NCBI RefSeq assembly: GCF_001602525.1
Contig: NZ_LSYT01000004.1
Location: 124,001 to 188,000 of the forward strand
DNA from: Flavobacterium chilense
GTDB lineage: Bacteria > Bacteroidota > Bacteroidia > Flavobacteriales > Flavobacteriaceae
Reading direction: 5' to 3'
DNA length: 64,000 nt
Positions 23,436 through 32,919 of the stretch are shown here, piece after piece. The notes under the pieces were generated by a model, which made no database searches, was not told the DNA's origin, and saw only the letters and a program-made list of their open reading frames with translations. A program made the position numbers and the translations under genes. Every line of letters starts with the position of its first letter. Position 1 is the stretch's first letter.

Positions 23436-25356
23436 CAACGACGGTTTACCTAACATTGATGATTTGCAGCTTTTGGCTAACGAATTGTTCAAGGCGTTAC
23501 CAAATGAATTTCCAAAAGAAATTTCATTAAGTCCTGATCGCAATGAACATCCGCGTGCTGTAAAAATTGCAGAAACCTTGTTGAATACGGGAAATTCAGG
23601 CGGAGGCAACATCACCTCTGTTCCGTCACAAAACATAGCAAATGTACCTGCTGCCCCATCTGCTTTTAGCGGTTTTGGAGCATCTCCATCAGTTGCTAAT
23701 TATGGTTCAGGAGCTTCAGCTTTATACCCTAATGCCGGAGCCGGATTTGATCCTCAAAACAGCATTTCTCCATCAGGAATTCCACACGGAAATAATGTCA
23801 ATGTCAACAATCCGCAAACGGGTTTTCATGATGCTAATTTCAGGAATGGAGAAACAGCTCAGTTAAACGAAGAAACGTTTTTTTCGAAATTGCTTTTAAA
23901 CAATGATTATCTGCCTTTTCAAACCGAAAGTTCTTCTTTTGAAACCGAACTAAAAGCAGCATTATCTTTTGTAGATACGCAATTTACAAAGCGTATAGAT
24001 TTTCCGTTAAACGGAAATGAAAGTACCAATTCATATTATTTTTTAGACCAAAATCCGTTTGCTTTTGATCAGAGAAATACCAATTTGATTGTTGGAAATA
24101 TTTTCGAAAAACAAGATTTTGGCAATATAAGCAGTTCTCATTTTGATGCCAGTCTGGTTAAGAAAGATTTTCCAATTTTAAGAGAAACCGTAAATGGTAA
24201 ACCTCTGGTTTGGTTTGATAATGCGGCTACAACCCAAAAACCACAATCGGTTATTGATCGTATTGCCTATTTCTACGAACACGAAAATTCCAATATTCAT
24301 CGTGCGGCGCATGAACTTGCAGCCCGTGCATCTGATGCTTACGAAGCGGCCCGTGAAAAAGTAAAAGTGTTTTTAAACGCTTCTTCGGTAAACGAAATTG
24401 TATTTGTTCGCGGCGCTACAGAAGGAATCAATTTAGTCGCTCAAAGTTGGGGTGATCAAAATCTGGCTGCCGGAGACGAAATCATTGTAAGCAATCTGGA
24501 ACATCATGCGAACATCGTTCCATGGAAAAGGTTAGCCGATAAAAAAGGGCTGAAACTTCGTGTAATTCCTGTTGACGACGACGGACAAATTTTGCTGGAT
24601 GAATATGCAAAACTGCTCAATTCAAAAACACGTTTGGTGGCGTTTACACAAGTTTCTAATGCACTTGGAACAGTAACTCCTGCTAAAAGAATTGTTGAAA
24701 TGGCGCATGCTGCCGGAGCAAAAGTTTTAATCGACGGAGCACAATCAGTTTCTCATATGAAAGTGGATGTTCAGGATTTAAATCCTGATTGGCTGGTTTT
24801 TTCCGGACACAAACTTTTTGGTCCAACCGGAATTGGCGCTTTGTATGGAAAAGAAGATTTACTAAACGAAATGCAGCCTTATCAATCCGGAGGAAATATG
24901 ATTCAGGATGTTACTTTTGAGGAAATAAAATACCACAAAGCACCCAATCGTTTTGAAGCCGGAACAGGAAATATTGCCGATGCCATTGGTCTTGGAGCTG
25001 CGATTGATTATGTTACCAAACTAGGAATCGAGGCTATCGGACATTATGAACACCAATTACTGGAATACGCAACAAGGCTGTTAAAAGAAATTCCAGGAGT
25101 CCGGTTAATAGGAACAGCAGCTGATAAAGCCAGTGTACTTTCTTTTAATTTACAGGGCTACACTAACGATCAGGTAGGTCAGGCTTTAAACAAAGAAGGT
25201 GTTGCCGTACGAACCGGACATCATTGTGCACAGCCTATTTTACGACGAATGGGAGTCGAAACTACTGTTCGCCCGTCTTTGGCTTTTTACAATACCACTC
25301 AGGACGTTGATACTTTTATTAAAACGTTATGGGAACTTAAAAAAGTTAGGTTTTAA
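23419..25356 (+). CDS. Encapsulin-cargo cysteine desulfurase (SufS-like)
   Basis: A 645-residue two-part protein. Residues 1-~240 are the cargo-loading extension: a helical start, a Gly/Ser/Asn/Pro-rich disordered stretch (about 55-150) and short conserved pieces. Residues ~245-645 are a type II cysteine desulfurase with WFDNAATTQKP, EHHANIVPW, the PLP lysine K465 in SGHK and catalytic C603 in RTGHHCAQPI. It removes sulfur from cysteine to give alanine and persulfide/S0. Related compartments have been reported to store elemental sulfur. It overlaps the shell gene by 17 bp, implying translational coupling, and is followed by a terminator. Confidence 0.95.
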   Translation: MSININNDGLPNIDDLQLLANELFKALPNEFPKEISLSPDRNEHPRAVKIAETLLNTGNSGGGNITSVPSQNIANVPAAPSAFSGFGASPSVANYGSGASALYPNAGAGFDPQNSISPSGIPHGNNVNVNNPQTGFHDANFRNGETAQLNEETFFSKLLLNNDYLPFQTESSSFETELKAALSFVDTQFTKRIDFPLNGNESTNSYYFLDQNPFAFDQRNTNLIVGNIFEKQDFGNISSSHFDASLVKKDFPILRETVNGKPLVWFDNAATTQKPQSVIDRIAYFYEHENSNIHRAAHELAARASDAYEAAREKVKVFLNASSVNEIVFVRGATEGINLVAQSWGDQNLAAGDEIIVSNLEHHANIVPWKRLADKKGLKLRVIPVDDDGQILLDEYAKLLNSKTRLVAFTQVSNALGTVTPAKRIVEMAHAAGAKVLIDGAQSVSHMKVDVQDLNPDWLVFSGHKLFGPTGIGALYGKEDLLNEMQPYQSGGNMIQDVTFEEIKYHKAPNRFEAGTGNIADAIGLGAAIDYVTKLGIEAIGHYEHQLLEYATRLLKEIPGVRLIGTAADKASVLSFNLQGYTNDQVGQALNKEGVAVRTGHHCAQPILRRMGVETTVRPSLAFYNTTQDVDTFIKTLWELKKVRF

Positions 25357-25396
25357 AGCATAGTTACTTTTTTTGATATTTTAAGTAATTATACCC

Positions 25397-25428
25397 AAAA
25401 GCGATTGTTTTAGGACAATCGCTTTTTT
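25397..25428 (+). terminator. Intrinsic terminator after the encapsulin-desulfurase pair
   Basis: AAAAGCGATTGT (25397-25408) and ACAATCGCTTTT (25415-25426) form a perfect 12-bp stem with a 6-nt loop and a T-run to 25428. It separates the desulfurase from the second SusC. The following 267 bp (25429-25695) are AT-rich with no gene and no clear promoter consensus. Confidence 0.92.
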
Positions 25429-25695
25429 ATTGAAGTATTATTATCTCAAAACAAAAATAATAACAATAGATATATATTTTTCACTAAATCACTATATAAA
25501 AAGCAGTTAAACAAATAAAAGAATTACATAATAGACAATAAAAAATATTTATTTTTAGAAATAGCGGTATATTTCCATATAAAAGTTACACATAACACAA
25601 AAACAACATAAATTGTGATATTTTATGTTAATAAAGCAAGGATCATTAACATTTATTTAAGATATTTGGAATAACTAATCCAAAACTTTTTAAAA

Positions 25696-28680
25696 ATGAA
25701 AATTAACTTAAAGCATTTTTTGTGGCTTTTATTGGTATTATCCGTACAAATAGCCACAGCACAAGGAGGATCTATTTCAGGAAAAGTTACTGACGCGAAG
25801 CGAGTACCTATTCCGGGAGTAAATATTGTACTTAAAGGCACTGATATCAGTACTCAGACTGATTTTGACGGGAATTTTAAAATAGCAGCAAAAAAAGGAG
25901 ATATTTTAGTTGTAAGCTATGTAAGCTTTGCAACAGTTCATGTACCAGCCTCTAATTTAATGACAGTAGAATTGGTTGAAACCCAGAATGAACTTGAAGC
26001 TGTTATGGTGGTAGGTTACGGAACACAAACCAAGAGAAACTCAACAGACAATATTGCCCGTGTAACGGCCAAAGATATTCAGCAAATACCGGTTTCAAAC
26101 CTGCAAAATGCTTTGGTTGGTAAATTAGCCGGAGTACAAATTACGCAGACAAACGGTAAAGTTGAAGGCGGAATAAACATCAGAGTGCGTGGAGCTGCCA
26201 GTATTAGTGCCGGAACTCAGCCATTGTATGTTTTAGACGGAATTCCTTTAATTAATGATGACGAATCCAGCAACGGAGCACCAACCAATCCGTTGTTGAC
26301 TTTAAGCACCAACGAAATTGAATCTATAGATGTTTTAAAAGACGCTTCGTCTGCAGCTATTTATGGAGCACGTGGAGCAAACGGAGTTGTAATTATTACC
26401 ACTAAGAAAGGAAAAGAAGGAAAAGGCAATTTTTCTATCAATTTCTCACAAGGTGTTAGCGAGGCTACTCATAAAAAGAAATGGCTGAACGCAAAACAAT
26501 ATGTAGAATTATTGCAGGAAGCCGGTAGAAATGTTGGTGATTTAGAATCTGTAGAAGACGAACTGGAATTTTTATCACAGGGAACAGACTGGAGAAATGG
26601 CGCAGTAGATACCAACTGGCAAAACATAGCCTTAAAAACAGGTTATACAACTGATGCTGATTTTTCGGTTTCAGGAGGTGATGACAAGACCAAATACTTT
26701 TTTGCCGGTTCTTACAACAAAACTATCGGAATTGTAGACAGCAATAGTTTAGAAAGATTGACTGCCAGAAGCAACTTGTCACACAAAGTAACAGATCGTT
26801 TTACTGCCGGAATGAATATTGGATTTTCAAGATCGTTAATCGACCGGGTGCAGGATGATAACTCCTTCTCTACTCCTTTGCAGTCTGTGGCACAAGCCCC
26901 GATTTCGCAAGCCAGATTAGCAGATGGAACTGCAAACCCTAACACTGAATATTCTAATTATCTTTTGGCTAAAGACAATACGTTCTGGAAAACAATCATG
27001 AGAAGAGTAACCGGAAAAATATTTGCCGAACTTAAAATATTGAACTCTTTAAAATTCAATTCTGATTTCTCTTATGATTTCTTAAGTCAGACCGAAGATT
27101 ACTGGCAAGGAAAAAATGCGCCTTTTATGGCTACAGACGGAGCTGTATTTGCAACCTCAGTAAATACTGAAAATTATGTTTTTAGTAACTATTTTACTTA
27201 CGACAAAACTTTTGCCGAAAAACACACTTTAAATCTGGTTGCCGGTATGGAATTTAATAAATACCACAGAAGGTATCAGGATGTAAATAGTATTTATTTC
27301 CCTAACGATAATTTCCAGACGGTTGATGGCGGAGCCGAAGTAAATGAAGGCCACGGCAGCGAAACCGATTATGCCTTTGTTTCTCAGTTTGGAAGGTTAA
27401 ACTACAGCTACGACGGTAAATATCTTTTTAAAGCAAGTGTGCGTCGTGATGGTTCTTCCCGTTTTGGAAAAAACAATAAATTCGGGATTTTCCCTGCCTT
27501 TTCTGCTGGTTGGGTTATCTCTCAGGAAGAATTCTTAAAAGACAATCCCGTTTTAAGTTATTTAAAGATAAAAGGAAGCTGGGGTAAATTAGGAAATGCC
27601 GAGATTGGAAATTTTGCTTCACGCCAATTGTACAGACCAAATCCGTATAACCTGAAATCAGGTCTTACTTTTGATCAGGCAGGAAATAATGATCTGACCT
27701 GGGAAAAATCAACACAAACAGATGTTGGTTTCGAAATTGGATTCTTAAACAAAATTTCGCTTGAAGCAGATTACTATCAAAAAGATACAGACGGATTACT
27801 TTTTGAAGTACCATTACCTTTAAGTTCAGGGGAATCATCCATTAACAAGAACATCGGAAAAATCAGAAGCAACGGTTTTGAGTTTACTTTAAACACGAAA
27901 AATATTGAAACAGAAGAGTTCAAATGGAATACCAGTTTCAATCTAACCACCAACCAGTCTAAAGTAAAATCATTACCAAATAATAATACTGACATCATTA
28001 CCAGTTACAACATCAATAGAGTTGGTGAATACATTTCAGCATTTTATCTGGTAGAATATGCAGGAGTTGATCCGGCAAACGGAGATGCTCTTTTTGTAAA
28101 AAACACTAAAAATGCTGACGGAAGTGTTGACAGAAGCACGACAAATGATTATAGTGAAGCAAAAAGAATTGTTGCAGGAAATCCGTTTCCAACTTTAATG
28201 TCCGGTTTAACCAATACAATCACTTACAAAGGTGTTGATTTTACCTTTACTTTTCAGGGAGAATGGGGCGCCAGTATTTATAATTCAGCCGGAAGATACC
28301 AATCGACTGCAGCAGATTATTTTGATAATCAAACAGCAGATCAGTTAAACCGCTGGCAAAAACCAGGCGATATTACCAATGTTCCTCAGGCCAGATTTGA
28401 AGGTTCAAACGGAACTCAGGAATCTACCCGTTATTTGGGCAAATCTGATTTTGTTCGTTTAAGAAATACAACATTGGGGTATTCTTTACCAAAAGCAACT
28501 GTAAAAGATATGGGAATGAGCAATCTGAGAGTATATATTACGGCTGTTAACCTTTTAACTTTTACCAGTTATAAAGGCAATGATCCAGAAGCAAGAAGAG
28601 ATGATACCGGTATTGGAGAAGATTTCTACTCAGCTCCGCCAGCCAGAACAATCGCCATGGGAGTAAATATTAATTTTTAA
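25696..28680 (+). CDS. SusC/RagA-family TonB-dependent outer-membrane transporter
   Basis: A 994-residue protein: signal peptide about 1-22 (ending IATAQ), carboxypeptidase-regulatory-like domain (about 26-97), EAVMVVGYG (101-109), plug with IRVRGAAS and ANGVVIITTKKG, and a barrel ending in VNINF. It is clearly a different subfamily member from the first SusC (the extracellular loops share little). Its SusD partner is 10 bp downstream. It follows a terminator, so it is probably a separate transcript from the desulfurase; the substrate may also be organosulfur, by location only. Confidence 0.94.
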   Translation: MKINLKHFLWLLLVLSVQIATAQGGSISGKVTDAKRVPIPGVNIVLKGTDISTQTDFDGNFKIAAKKGDILVVSYVSFATVHVPASNLMTVELVETQNELEAVMVVGYGTQTKRNSTDNIARVTAKDIQQIPVSNLQNALVGKLAGVQITQTNGKVEGGINIRVRGAASISAGTQPLYVLDGIPLINDDESSNGAPTNPLLTLSTNEIESIDVLKDASSAAIYGARGANGVVIITTKKGKEGKGNFSINFSQGVSEATHKKKWLNAKQYVELLQEAGRNVGDLESVEDELEFLSQGTDWRNGAVDTNWQNIALKTGYTTDADFSVSGGDDKTKYFFAGSYNKTIGIVDSNSLERLTARSNLSHKVTDRFTAGMNIGFSRSLIDRVQDDNSFSTPLQSVAQAPISQARLADGTANPNTEYSNYLLAKDNTFWKTIMRRVTGKIFAELKILNSLKFNSDFSYDFLSQTEDYWQGKNAPFMATDGAVFATSVNTENYVFSNYFTYDKTFAEKHTLNLVAGMEFNKYHRRYQDVNSIYFPNDNFQTVDGGAEVNEGHGSETDYAFVSQFGRLNYSYDGKYLFKASVRRDGSSRFGKNNKFGIFPAFSAGWVISQEEFLKDNPVLSYLKIKGSWGKLGNAEIGNFASRQLYRPNPYNLKSGLTFDQAGNNDLTWEKSTQTDVGFEIGFLNKISLEADYYQKDTDGLLFEVPLPLSSGESSINKNIGKIRSNGFEFTLNTKNIETEEFKWNTSFNLTTNQSKVKSLPNNNTDIITSYNINRVGEYISAFYLVEYAGVDPANGDALFVKNTKNADGSVDRSTTNDYSEAKRIVAGNPFPTLMSGLTNTITYKGVDFTFTFQGEWGASIYNSAGRYQSTAADYFDNQTADQLNRWQKPGDITNVPQARFEGSNGTQESTRYLGKSDFVRLRNTTLGYSLPKATVKDMGMSNLRVYITAVNLLTFTSYKGNDPEARRDDTGIGEDFYSAPPARTIAMGVNINF

Positions 28681-28690
28681 AACGAACAAA

Positions 28691-30085
28691 ATGAAAGCAA
28701 ATAAAATAATATTATATCTATTTTTCGCAGCGCTTTTTGCAAGTTGCGAAAATGAACTAAACATTGATCCTAAACAACGAGAAGATGCATCGGTTACACT
28801 AAGCACAGAAGGCGGGATAACCAATGTACTTACCGGAACCTATACTCTGGCAGCAAACGGAAATGCTTATGGTGGACGTATTTTACTCTATGCTGATTTA
28901 TTAGGCGTGAGCGGTGCTCTAAATACAACCGATTTCAGATGGCGCGGAAGTTATGGTGAATTGAGACAAATGTACATTAAAGCCATGTTGTCAGACAATG
29001 CGATTATCGAAGGAACGTATTCCAGATGTTACGAAATAATCAATGCGGCAAACACAGTAATCGAAAACATTGATAAAGTAAAAGATCCTGCAAAACAAAC
29101 CAGAATGATTGGTGAAGCCAGTTTTTTAAGATCTCTTGCTTATTTTGATCTTGTTCGCTTTTTTGCCAAACCTTATGTGAGTGGCCAGGCGAATACACAA
29201 TTGGGAGTTGTCATCAGACCTAACGCGATTTACAATTTCAATGTGGATCTTTCAAAAGAAAGAAGTACTGTTGACGAAGTGTACAAAGTAATCATAGACG
29301 GTTTAAATGTTGCCTACACTAATCTGCCTGCTGAAAACAGTTTTTATGCCGATAAATATGCTGCAAAAGCGTTATTAGCCAGAGTATATCTGCAACAAGG
29401 CAATTATACTCAGGCAAGAGATGCTGCTAATGATGTAATTCAAAATAGCGGACACGGATTATCTCTAACTTATGCAGCTGCATTTAATCATGATACCGAT
29501 CAGACCGAAGATGTATTTGCGATACAAATTACCAAACAAACCGGATTAAATGATCTGAATACTTTTTATGAGTCTGAAGATAATGGCGGACGTGGCGGAG
29601 ATTTTTCAATCAGAGATCATTACCTGGAAAAATTTAGCGATCCTGATGACAGAGCAACGTTTAATTATGAAAATGCAGCAAACGGCAGAATATTAACTTC
29701 TAAATTTACAGATCAGTTTGCTGATGTAGCCGTTATTCGCTTAGCCGAAATGTATTTAATAAGAGCCGAAGCGAATCTAAGACTGGGAACAACAGTTGGA
29801 AAAACACCACTGGACGATATTAATACGATTCGATCAAGAGCAAAAGCAGATCCTTTGTTAACCGTTACTGTTGATGATATTTTACTGGAACGCGAATTAG
29901 AATTAGGAATGGAAGGTTTCTTAATTCACGATATCAAAAGAACCAAGCGCTCAATCGATATTAGTGAAAACGGAGATGGTTCCAGTTTAATACTTTATGA
30001 TGCCAATAATCTCGTATTCCCTATTCCGTTAAAAGAAACTGATGCCAACAAAAAAATCACTCAAAATCCGGGATATAACAATTAA
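28691..30085 (+). CDS. SusD/RagB-family surface lipoprotein
   Basis: A 464-residue lipoprotein with lipobox LFASC (Cys19). SusD features are GEASFLRSLAYFDLVRFFA (about 141-159), VYLQQGNYTQARDAANDVI (about 230-248) and the C-terminal VFPIPLKETDANK plus NPGYNN. It would cap the preceding SusC. It is the last gene of the sulfur island before convergent DUF1810. Confidence 0.94.
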   Translation: MKANKIILYLFFAALFASCENELNIDPKQREDASVTLSTEGGITNVLTGTYTLAANGNAYGGRILLYADLLGVSGALNTTDFRWRGSYGELRQMYIKAMLSDNAIIEGTYSRCYEIINAANTVIENIDKVKDPAKQTRMIGEASFLRSLAYFDLVRFFAKPYVSGQANTQLGVVIRPNAIYNFNVDLSKERSTVDEVYKVIIDGLNVAYTNLPAENSFYADKYAAKALLARVYLQQGNYTQARDAANDVIQNSGHGLSLTYAAAFNHDTDQTEDVFAIQITKQTGLNDLNTFYESEDNGGRGGDFSIRDHYLEKFSDPDDRATFNYENAANGRILTSKFTDQFADVAVIRLAEMYLIRAEANLRLGTTVGKTPLDDINTIRSRAKADPLLTVTVDDILLERELELGMEGFLIHDIKRTKRSIDISENGDGSSLILYDANNLVFPIPLKETDANKKITQNPGYNN

Positions 30086-30224
30086 TAGAAATAGAAAAAA
30101 ACATTTTAACCTTGATAATCTGTAACAAAAAATTTGGGCAATTCGAGTAATTCGTGCCTAAAATGCTGCACGCAGATTAAGCAGATTTAAAAGTCATTTC
30201 AGTCTTTTTAATCTGTATAAAAAA

Positions 30225-30259
30225 CAAAAAACCATTCCGCTTTCGTGGAATGGTTTTTT
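30225..30259. terminator. Bidirectional terminator between susD and DUF1810
   Basis: AACCATTCC and GGAATGGTT pair around GCTTTCGT, with A- and T-runs outside, so it can work for both convergent genes. It lies 16 bp beyond the DUF1810 stop. Confidence 0.9.
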
Positions 30260-30274
30260 AAATTTCAATAGAAT

Positions 30275-30736
30275 TTATGATAATGCTGGAACAGCTGACG
30301 ACACTACTTGTGAAGAAGTAATAGATAAAGTACGTGAATCTGAATAGCCTAAGAAAAAAGTATCAATGATTTCCTTAAAAACAGGATGAGCACCTTCAAC
30401 CTGAGAAAACAGAGTCATAGACGAACATAATTTACGGGCACCCAAATCTCCTAAAATCGAATCAATTGATTTTCTTTTAAAAGTTAACAGAAGCTCTGAA
30501 ATTCCTATCAGATGTTTGGATAAAATAGGATGATTTAAAAATGCTTCGGCTTCTTTAAGATCAGAAATGGCATAATATTTTGAAACATTACTCGTACCCA
30601 ATCCTTTTATTTGCGGAAATATAAACCACATCCAGTGCGTTTCTTTTTTTCCTTTTCTAATTTCAGAAAAAGCAGTGAGATAAAGTTTATTCTGTGCATC
30701 TAAAAAACGCGTCAGGTCATTATTTGAGTAAGCCAT
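30275..30736 (-). CDS. DUF1810 family protein
   Basis: A 153-residue cytosolic protein. The family pattern is clear: DLTRFLDAQNKLY (about 7-19), KKETHWMWFIFPQIKGLG (about 30-47), KYYAISDLKEAEAFLNHP and KLCSSMTLFSQVEG. No enzymatic activity is known. The natural end is a little variable (SSQVVSSAVPALS). It appears to be monocistronic, ending in the shared bidirectional terminator. Confidence 0.88.
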   Translation of the reverse strand: MAYSNNDLTRFLDAQNKLYLTAFSEIRKGKKETHWMWFIFPQIKGLGTSNVSKYYAISDLKEAEAFLNHPILSKHLIGISELLLTFKRKSIDSILGDLGARKLCSSMTLFSQVEGAHPVFKEIIDTFFLGYSDSRTLSITSSQVVSSAVPALS

Positions 30737-30843
30737 TTGTAGATTTTATAAAAGTTAATAAATCAATTCCTGTTTTGGTTTCCTGTAGTTAAAAACAAAA
30801 TCAGGATTACTGTATTTTATTTCCTTTTTCAGGACATTCAAAA

Positions 30844-30939
30844 CTACTCATCCTCTCCTCCAAAATAATTATACAATTCATCCGGATCGTTATATAATTT
30901 TCGGATTGACTTAAAAACAAAAAAAAGTTGCAAAAACAT
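30844..30939 (-). CDS. Possible 31-residue ORF
   Basis: A minus-strand frame from ATG at 30937-30939 to TAG at 30844-30846 encodes 31 residues, beginning MFLQLFFVFKSIRK and ending in YNYFGGEDE. The acidic tail looks protein-like, but the start lies inside the loop of the rocD terminator hairpin. That could be chance, or a gene remnant whose 5' end was replaced. It occupies the 244-bp gap between DUF1810 and rocD. Confidence 0.25.
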   Translation of the reverse strand: MFLQLFFVFKSIRKLYNDPDELYNYFGGEDE

Positions 30940-30955
30940 CGTTCCTGCAACTTTT
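30919..30955 (-). terminator. Intrinsic terminator of rocD
   Basis: AAAAGTTGCA (30923-30932) and TGCAACTTTT (30946-30955) form a perfect 10-bp stem. On the minus strand it is followed by eight Ts. It is 26 bp beyond the rocD stop. Confidence 0.85.
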
Positions 30956-30980
30956 CTATTTTATAATTAAAAAGAAACTT

Positions 30981-32234
30981 TTAGTCTCTAAAATCGTTTA
31001 ATGATTTCTCGATAATTTCAAGACATTCTTTAATTTGATCTTCTGTCATTACCAATGGTGGCGCCAATCTGATTTTATTTCCGTGAGTTGGTTTTGCCAA
31101 TAATCCGTTATCTCTGAATTTCAGGCAAATTTCCCAGGCCAGATCAGAATCTTCACCGCAATTAATTACAATCGCATTCAGTAAACCTTTACCGCGAACC
31201 AGCGTGATCAGACTATTTCTTTCGGCAATTTCATTCAAACCTTTTCTTAAAATAATTCCAAGACGTTCCGCATTTTCAGCCAGATTTTCTTCTTTAATTA
31301 CCTCAAGTGCCGCAATCGCGACAGCAGCAGCAACAGGGTTTCCTCCAAAAGTCGATCCGTGTTGTCCCGGTTTAATCACATTCATAATTTCATTATTTGC
31401 CAAAACTGCCGAAACCGGATACACTCCGCCTGAAATAGCTTTCCCTAAAATTAAAATATCAGGCTGAACATTTTCATGATGAACCGCTAATAATTTTCCG
31501 GTACGCGCAATTCCCGTCTGAACCTCATCAGCAATAAACAGAACATTATGTTTCTCACACAAAGCTTTTGCTTTTGCTAAATATCCTTCAGAAGGCACAT
31601 AAACCCCTGCTTCACCCTGTATAGGTTCAACTAGAAATCCTGCTATATTTTTTGATGAATCTAAAGCTTTTTCAAGAGCTTCAAGATTATCGTATTCAAT
31701 TTTTATAAATCCGTCTGTAAAAGGTCCAAAGTTTTTACGGGCAGTTTCATCATTAGAAAACGAAATGATGGTAGTTGTTCTTCCGTGAAAGTTATTTTCA
31801 CAAACAATAACCTGTGCCTGATTTTCAGGAATTCCTTTTACTTCATAAGCCCATTTTCTACATACTTTAAGTGCCGTTTCAACAGCCTCAGCACCGGTAT
31901 TCATTGGCAGCACTTTATCAAAACCAAAATACTGGGTAACAAATTCTTCATAATTTCCCAGTTTGTCATTATAAAAAGCACGGGAAGTCAAAGTCAGTTT
32001 TTGTGCCTGATCAACCATTGCTTTTACAATTTTCGGATGACAATGCCCCTGATTTACCGCAGAATAGGCAGATAAAAAGTCATAATATTTTTTTCCGTCT
32101 ACATCCCAAACATATACACCTTCTCCTCTTTCCAGTACCACCGGAAGCGGATGATAATTATGAGCTCCGTATTTATTTTCTTTTTCAATCAAAACTTCTG
32201 ATTTTGACGAAAGTGATTTTTCAGTATGTATCAT
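30981..32234 (-). CDS. rocD: Ornithine aminotransferase
   Basis: A 417-residue class III PLP aminotransferase converting ornithine plus 2-oxoglutarate to glutamate semialdehyde and glutamate. The opening [24 protein letters not shown] is typical of [16 protein letters not shown] (112-124) binds the cofactor phosphate, D236-E237 lies in IADEVQTG, and the PLP lysine is K265 in ILGKAISGG. It has its own promoter, reads away from an Lrp-type regulator gene, and ends in a strong terminator. It links arginine/ornithine breakdown to proline and glutamate. Confidence 0.95.
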   Translation of the reverse strand: MIHTEKSLSSKSEVLIEKENKYGAHNYHPLPVVLERGEGVYVWDVDGKKYYDFLSAYSAVNQGHCHPKIVKAMVDQAQKLTLTSRAFYNDKLGNYEEFVTQYFGFDKVLPMNTGAEAVETALKVCRKWAYEVKGIPENQAQVIVCENNFHGRTTTIISFSNDETARKNFGPFTDGFIKIEYDNLEALEKALDSSKNIAGFLVEPIQGEAGVYVPSEGYLAKAKALCEKHNVLFIADEVQTGIARTGKLLAVHHENVQPDILILGKAISGGVYPVSAVLANNEIMNVIKPGQHGSTFGGNPVAAAVAIAALEVIKEENLAENAERLGIILRKGLNEIAERNSLITLVRGKGLLNAIVINCGEDSDLAWEICLKFRDNGLLAKPTHGNKIRLAPPLVMTEDQIKECLEIIEKSLNDFRD

Positions 32235-32254
32235 GATCTATTTCTTTTAAAGTG

Positions 32255-32283
32255 CAAAAGTATTAAAATTTATTCATTAACAA
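32255..32283 (-). promoter_or_regulatory. Promoter of rocD
   Basis: On the minus strand TTG (32283-32281) and TACTTTTG (32262-32255) are spaced by 18 bp, an exact flavobacterial consensus match. The start of transcription would be close to the ATG at 32234, giving a very short leader. The 223-bp divergent region shared with the Lrp gene probably also holds its sites. Confidence 0.75.
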
Positions 32284-32457
32284 GCTAAAAAATATCAATT
32301 TTGACTTTAAAAACGATTATTTTAAGTCAAAAATAACTTTTACTGCATTATAAAAAGTAAATACACTTATTTTCTAATTCAGTTTTATTAAGCGTTTATT
32401 AAAAAAAATAGTTACTTTTATGAATTAGAAAAACAAATTACAACCCAATTTAAAATA

Positions 32458-32910
32458 ATGGATATATTAGACGAATTTGATATTAGCATACTTAAAGAAT
32501 TAGAAAAAGATGGCAGAATGGCGTTTTCTGCAATTGCCACTAATTTGAAAATATCAAACACTATGGTGCATCAACGTATTAACCGAATGATCGAGCAAGG
32601 CATTATTGGCGGTATAAAACCTATTATTCAGGAAAAGAAAATGGGTTATGACTGGGCTTCCTTTACGGGAATTACCTTAAATAAAGATTCAGATTCTGAC
32701 CGAATTATCGAAGAAATGAAAAAAATTCCTGAAATTACAGAATGCTATTATGTTACAGGGTCATTCACGCTTTACATCAAAATTATTGCAAAGAATCATG
32801 AACATATGCGTAAAATTCTCTATGAAAAAATCGACAGTATTCCCGGTATTGCCAAAACCGATTCGATTATTGAATTAGGCTGTGCTTTCAAACGAAATAT
32901 TACTTTATAA
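32458..32910 (+). CDS. Lrp/AsnC-family transcriptional regulator
   Basis: A 150-residue regulator with an N-terminal winged helix (about 1-60, DILKELEKDGRMAF-like start with ISNTMVHQRINRMIEQGII) and a C-terminal RAM/ligand domain (about 65-140) with YYVTGSFTLYIKI. It is divergent from ornithine aminotransferase, as amino-acid-responsive Lrp proteins often are from their targets, so arginine/ornithine or branched-chain control of rocD is likely. It is followed 9 bp later by an M28 peptidase, so it may lead the peptidase operon too. Confidence 0.9.
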   Translation: MDILDEFDISILKELEKDGRMAFSAIATNLKISNTMVHQRINRMIEQGIIGGIKPIIQEKKMGYDWASFTGITLNKDSDSDRIIEEMKKIPEITECYYVTGSFTLYIKIIAKNHEHMRKILYEKIDSIPGIAKTDSIIELGCAFKRNITL

Positions 32911-32919
32911 GCTAAAAAA

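Noticed and set aside
4883..30085. Polysaccharide utilisation locus
   Set aside because: SusC/SusD and sulfatases are present, but there are no glycoside hydrolases or lyases.
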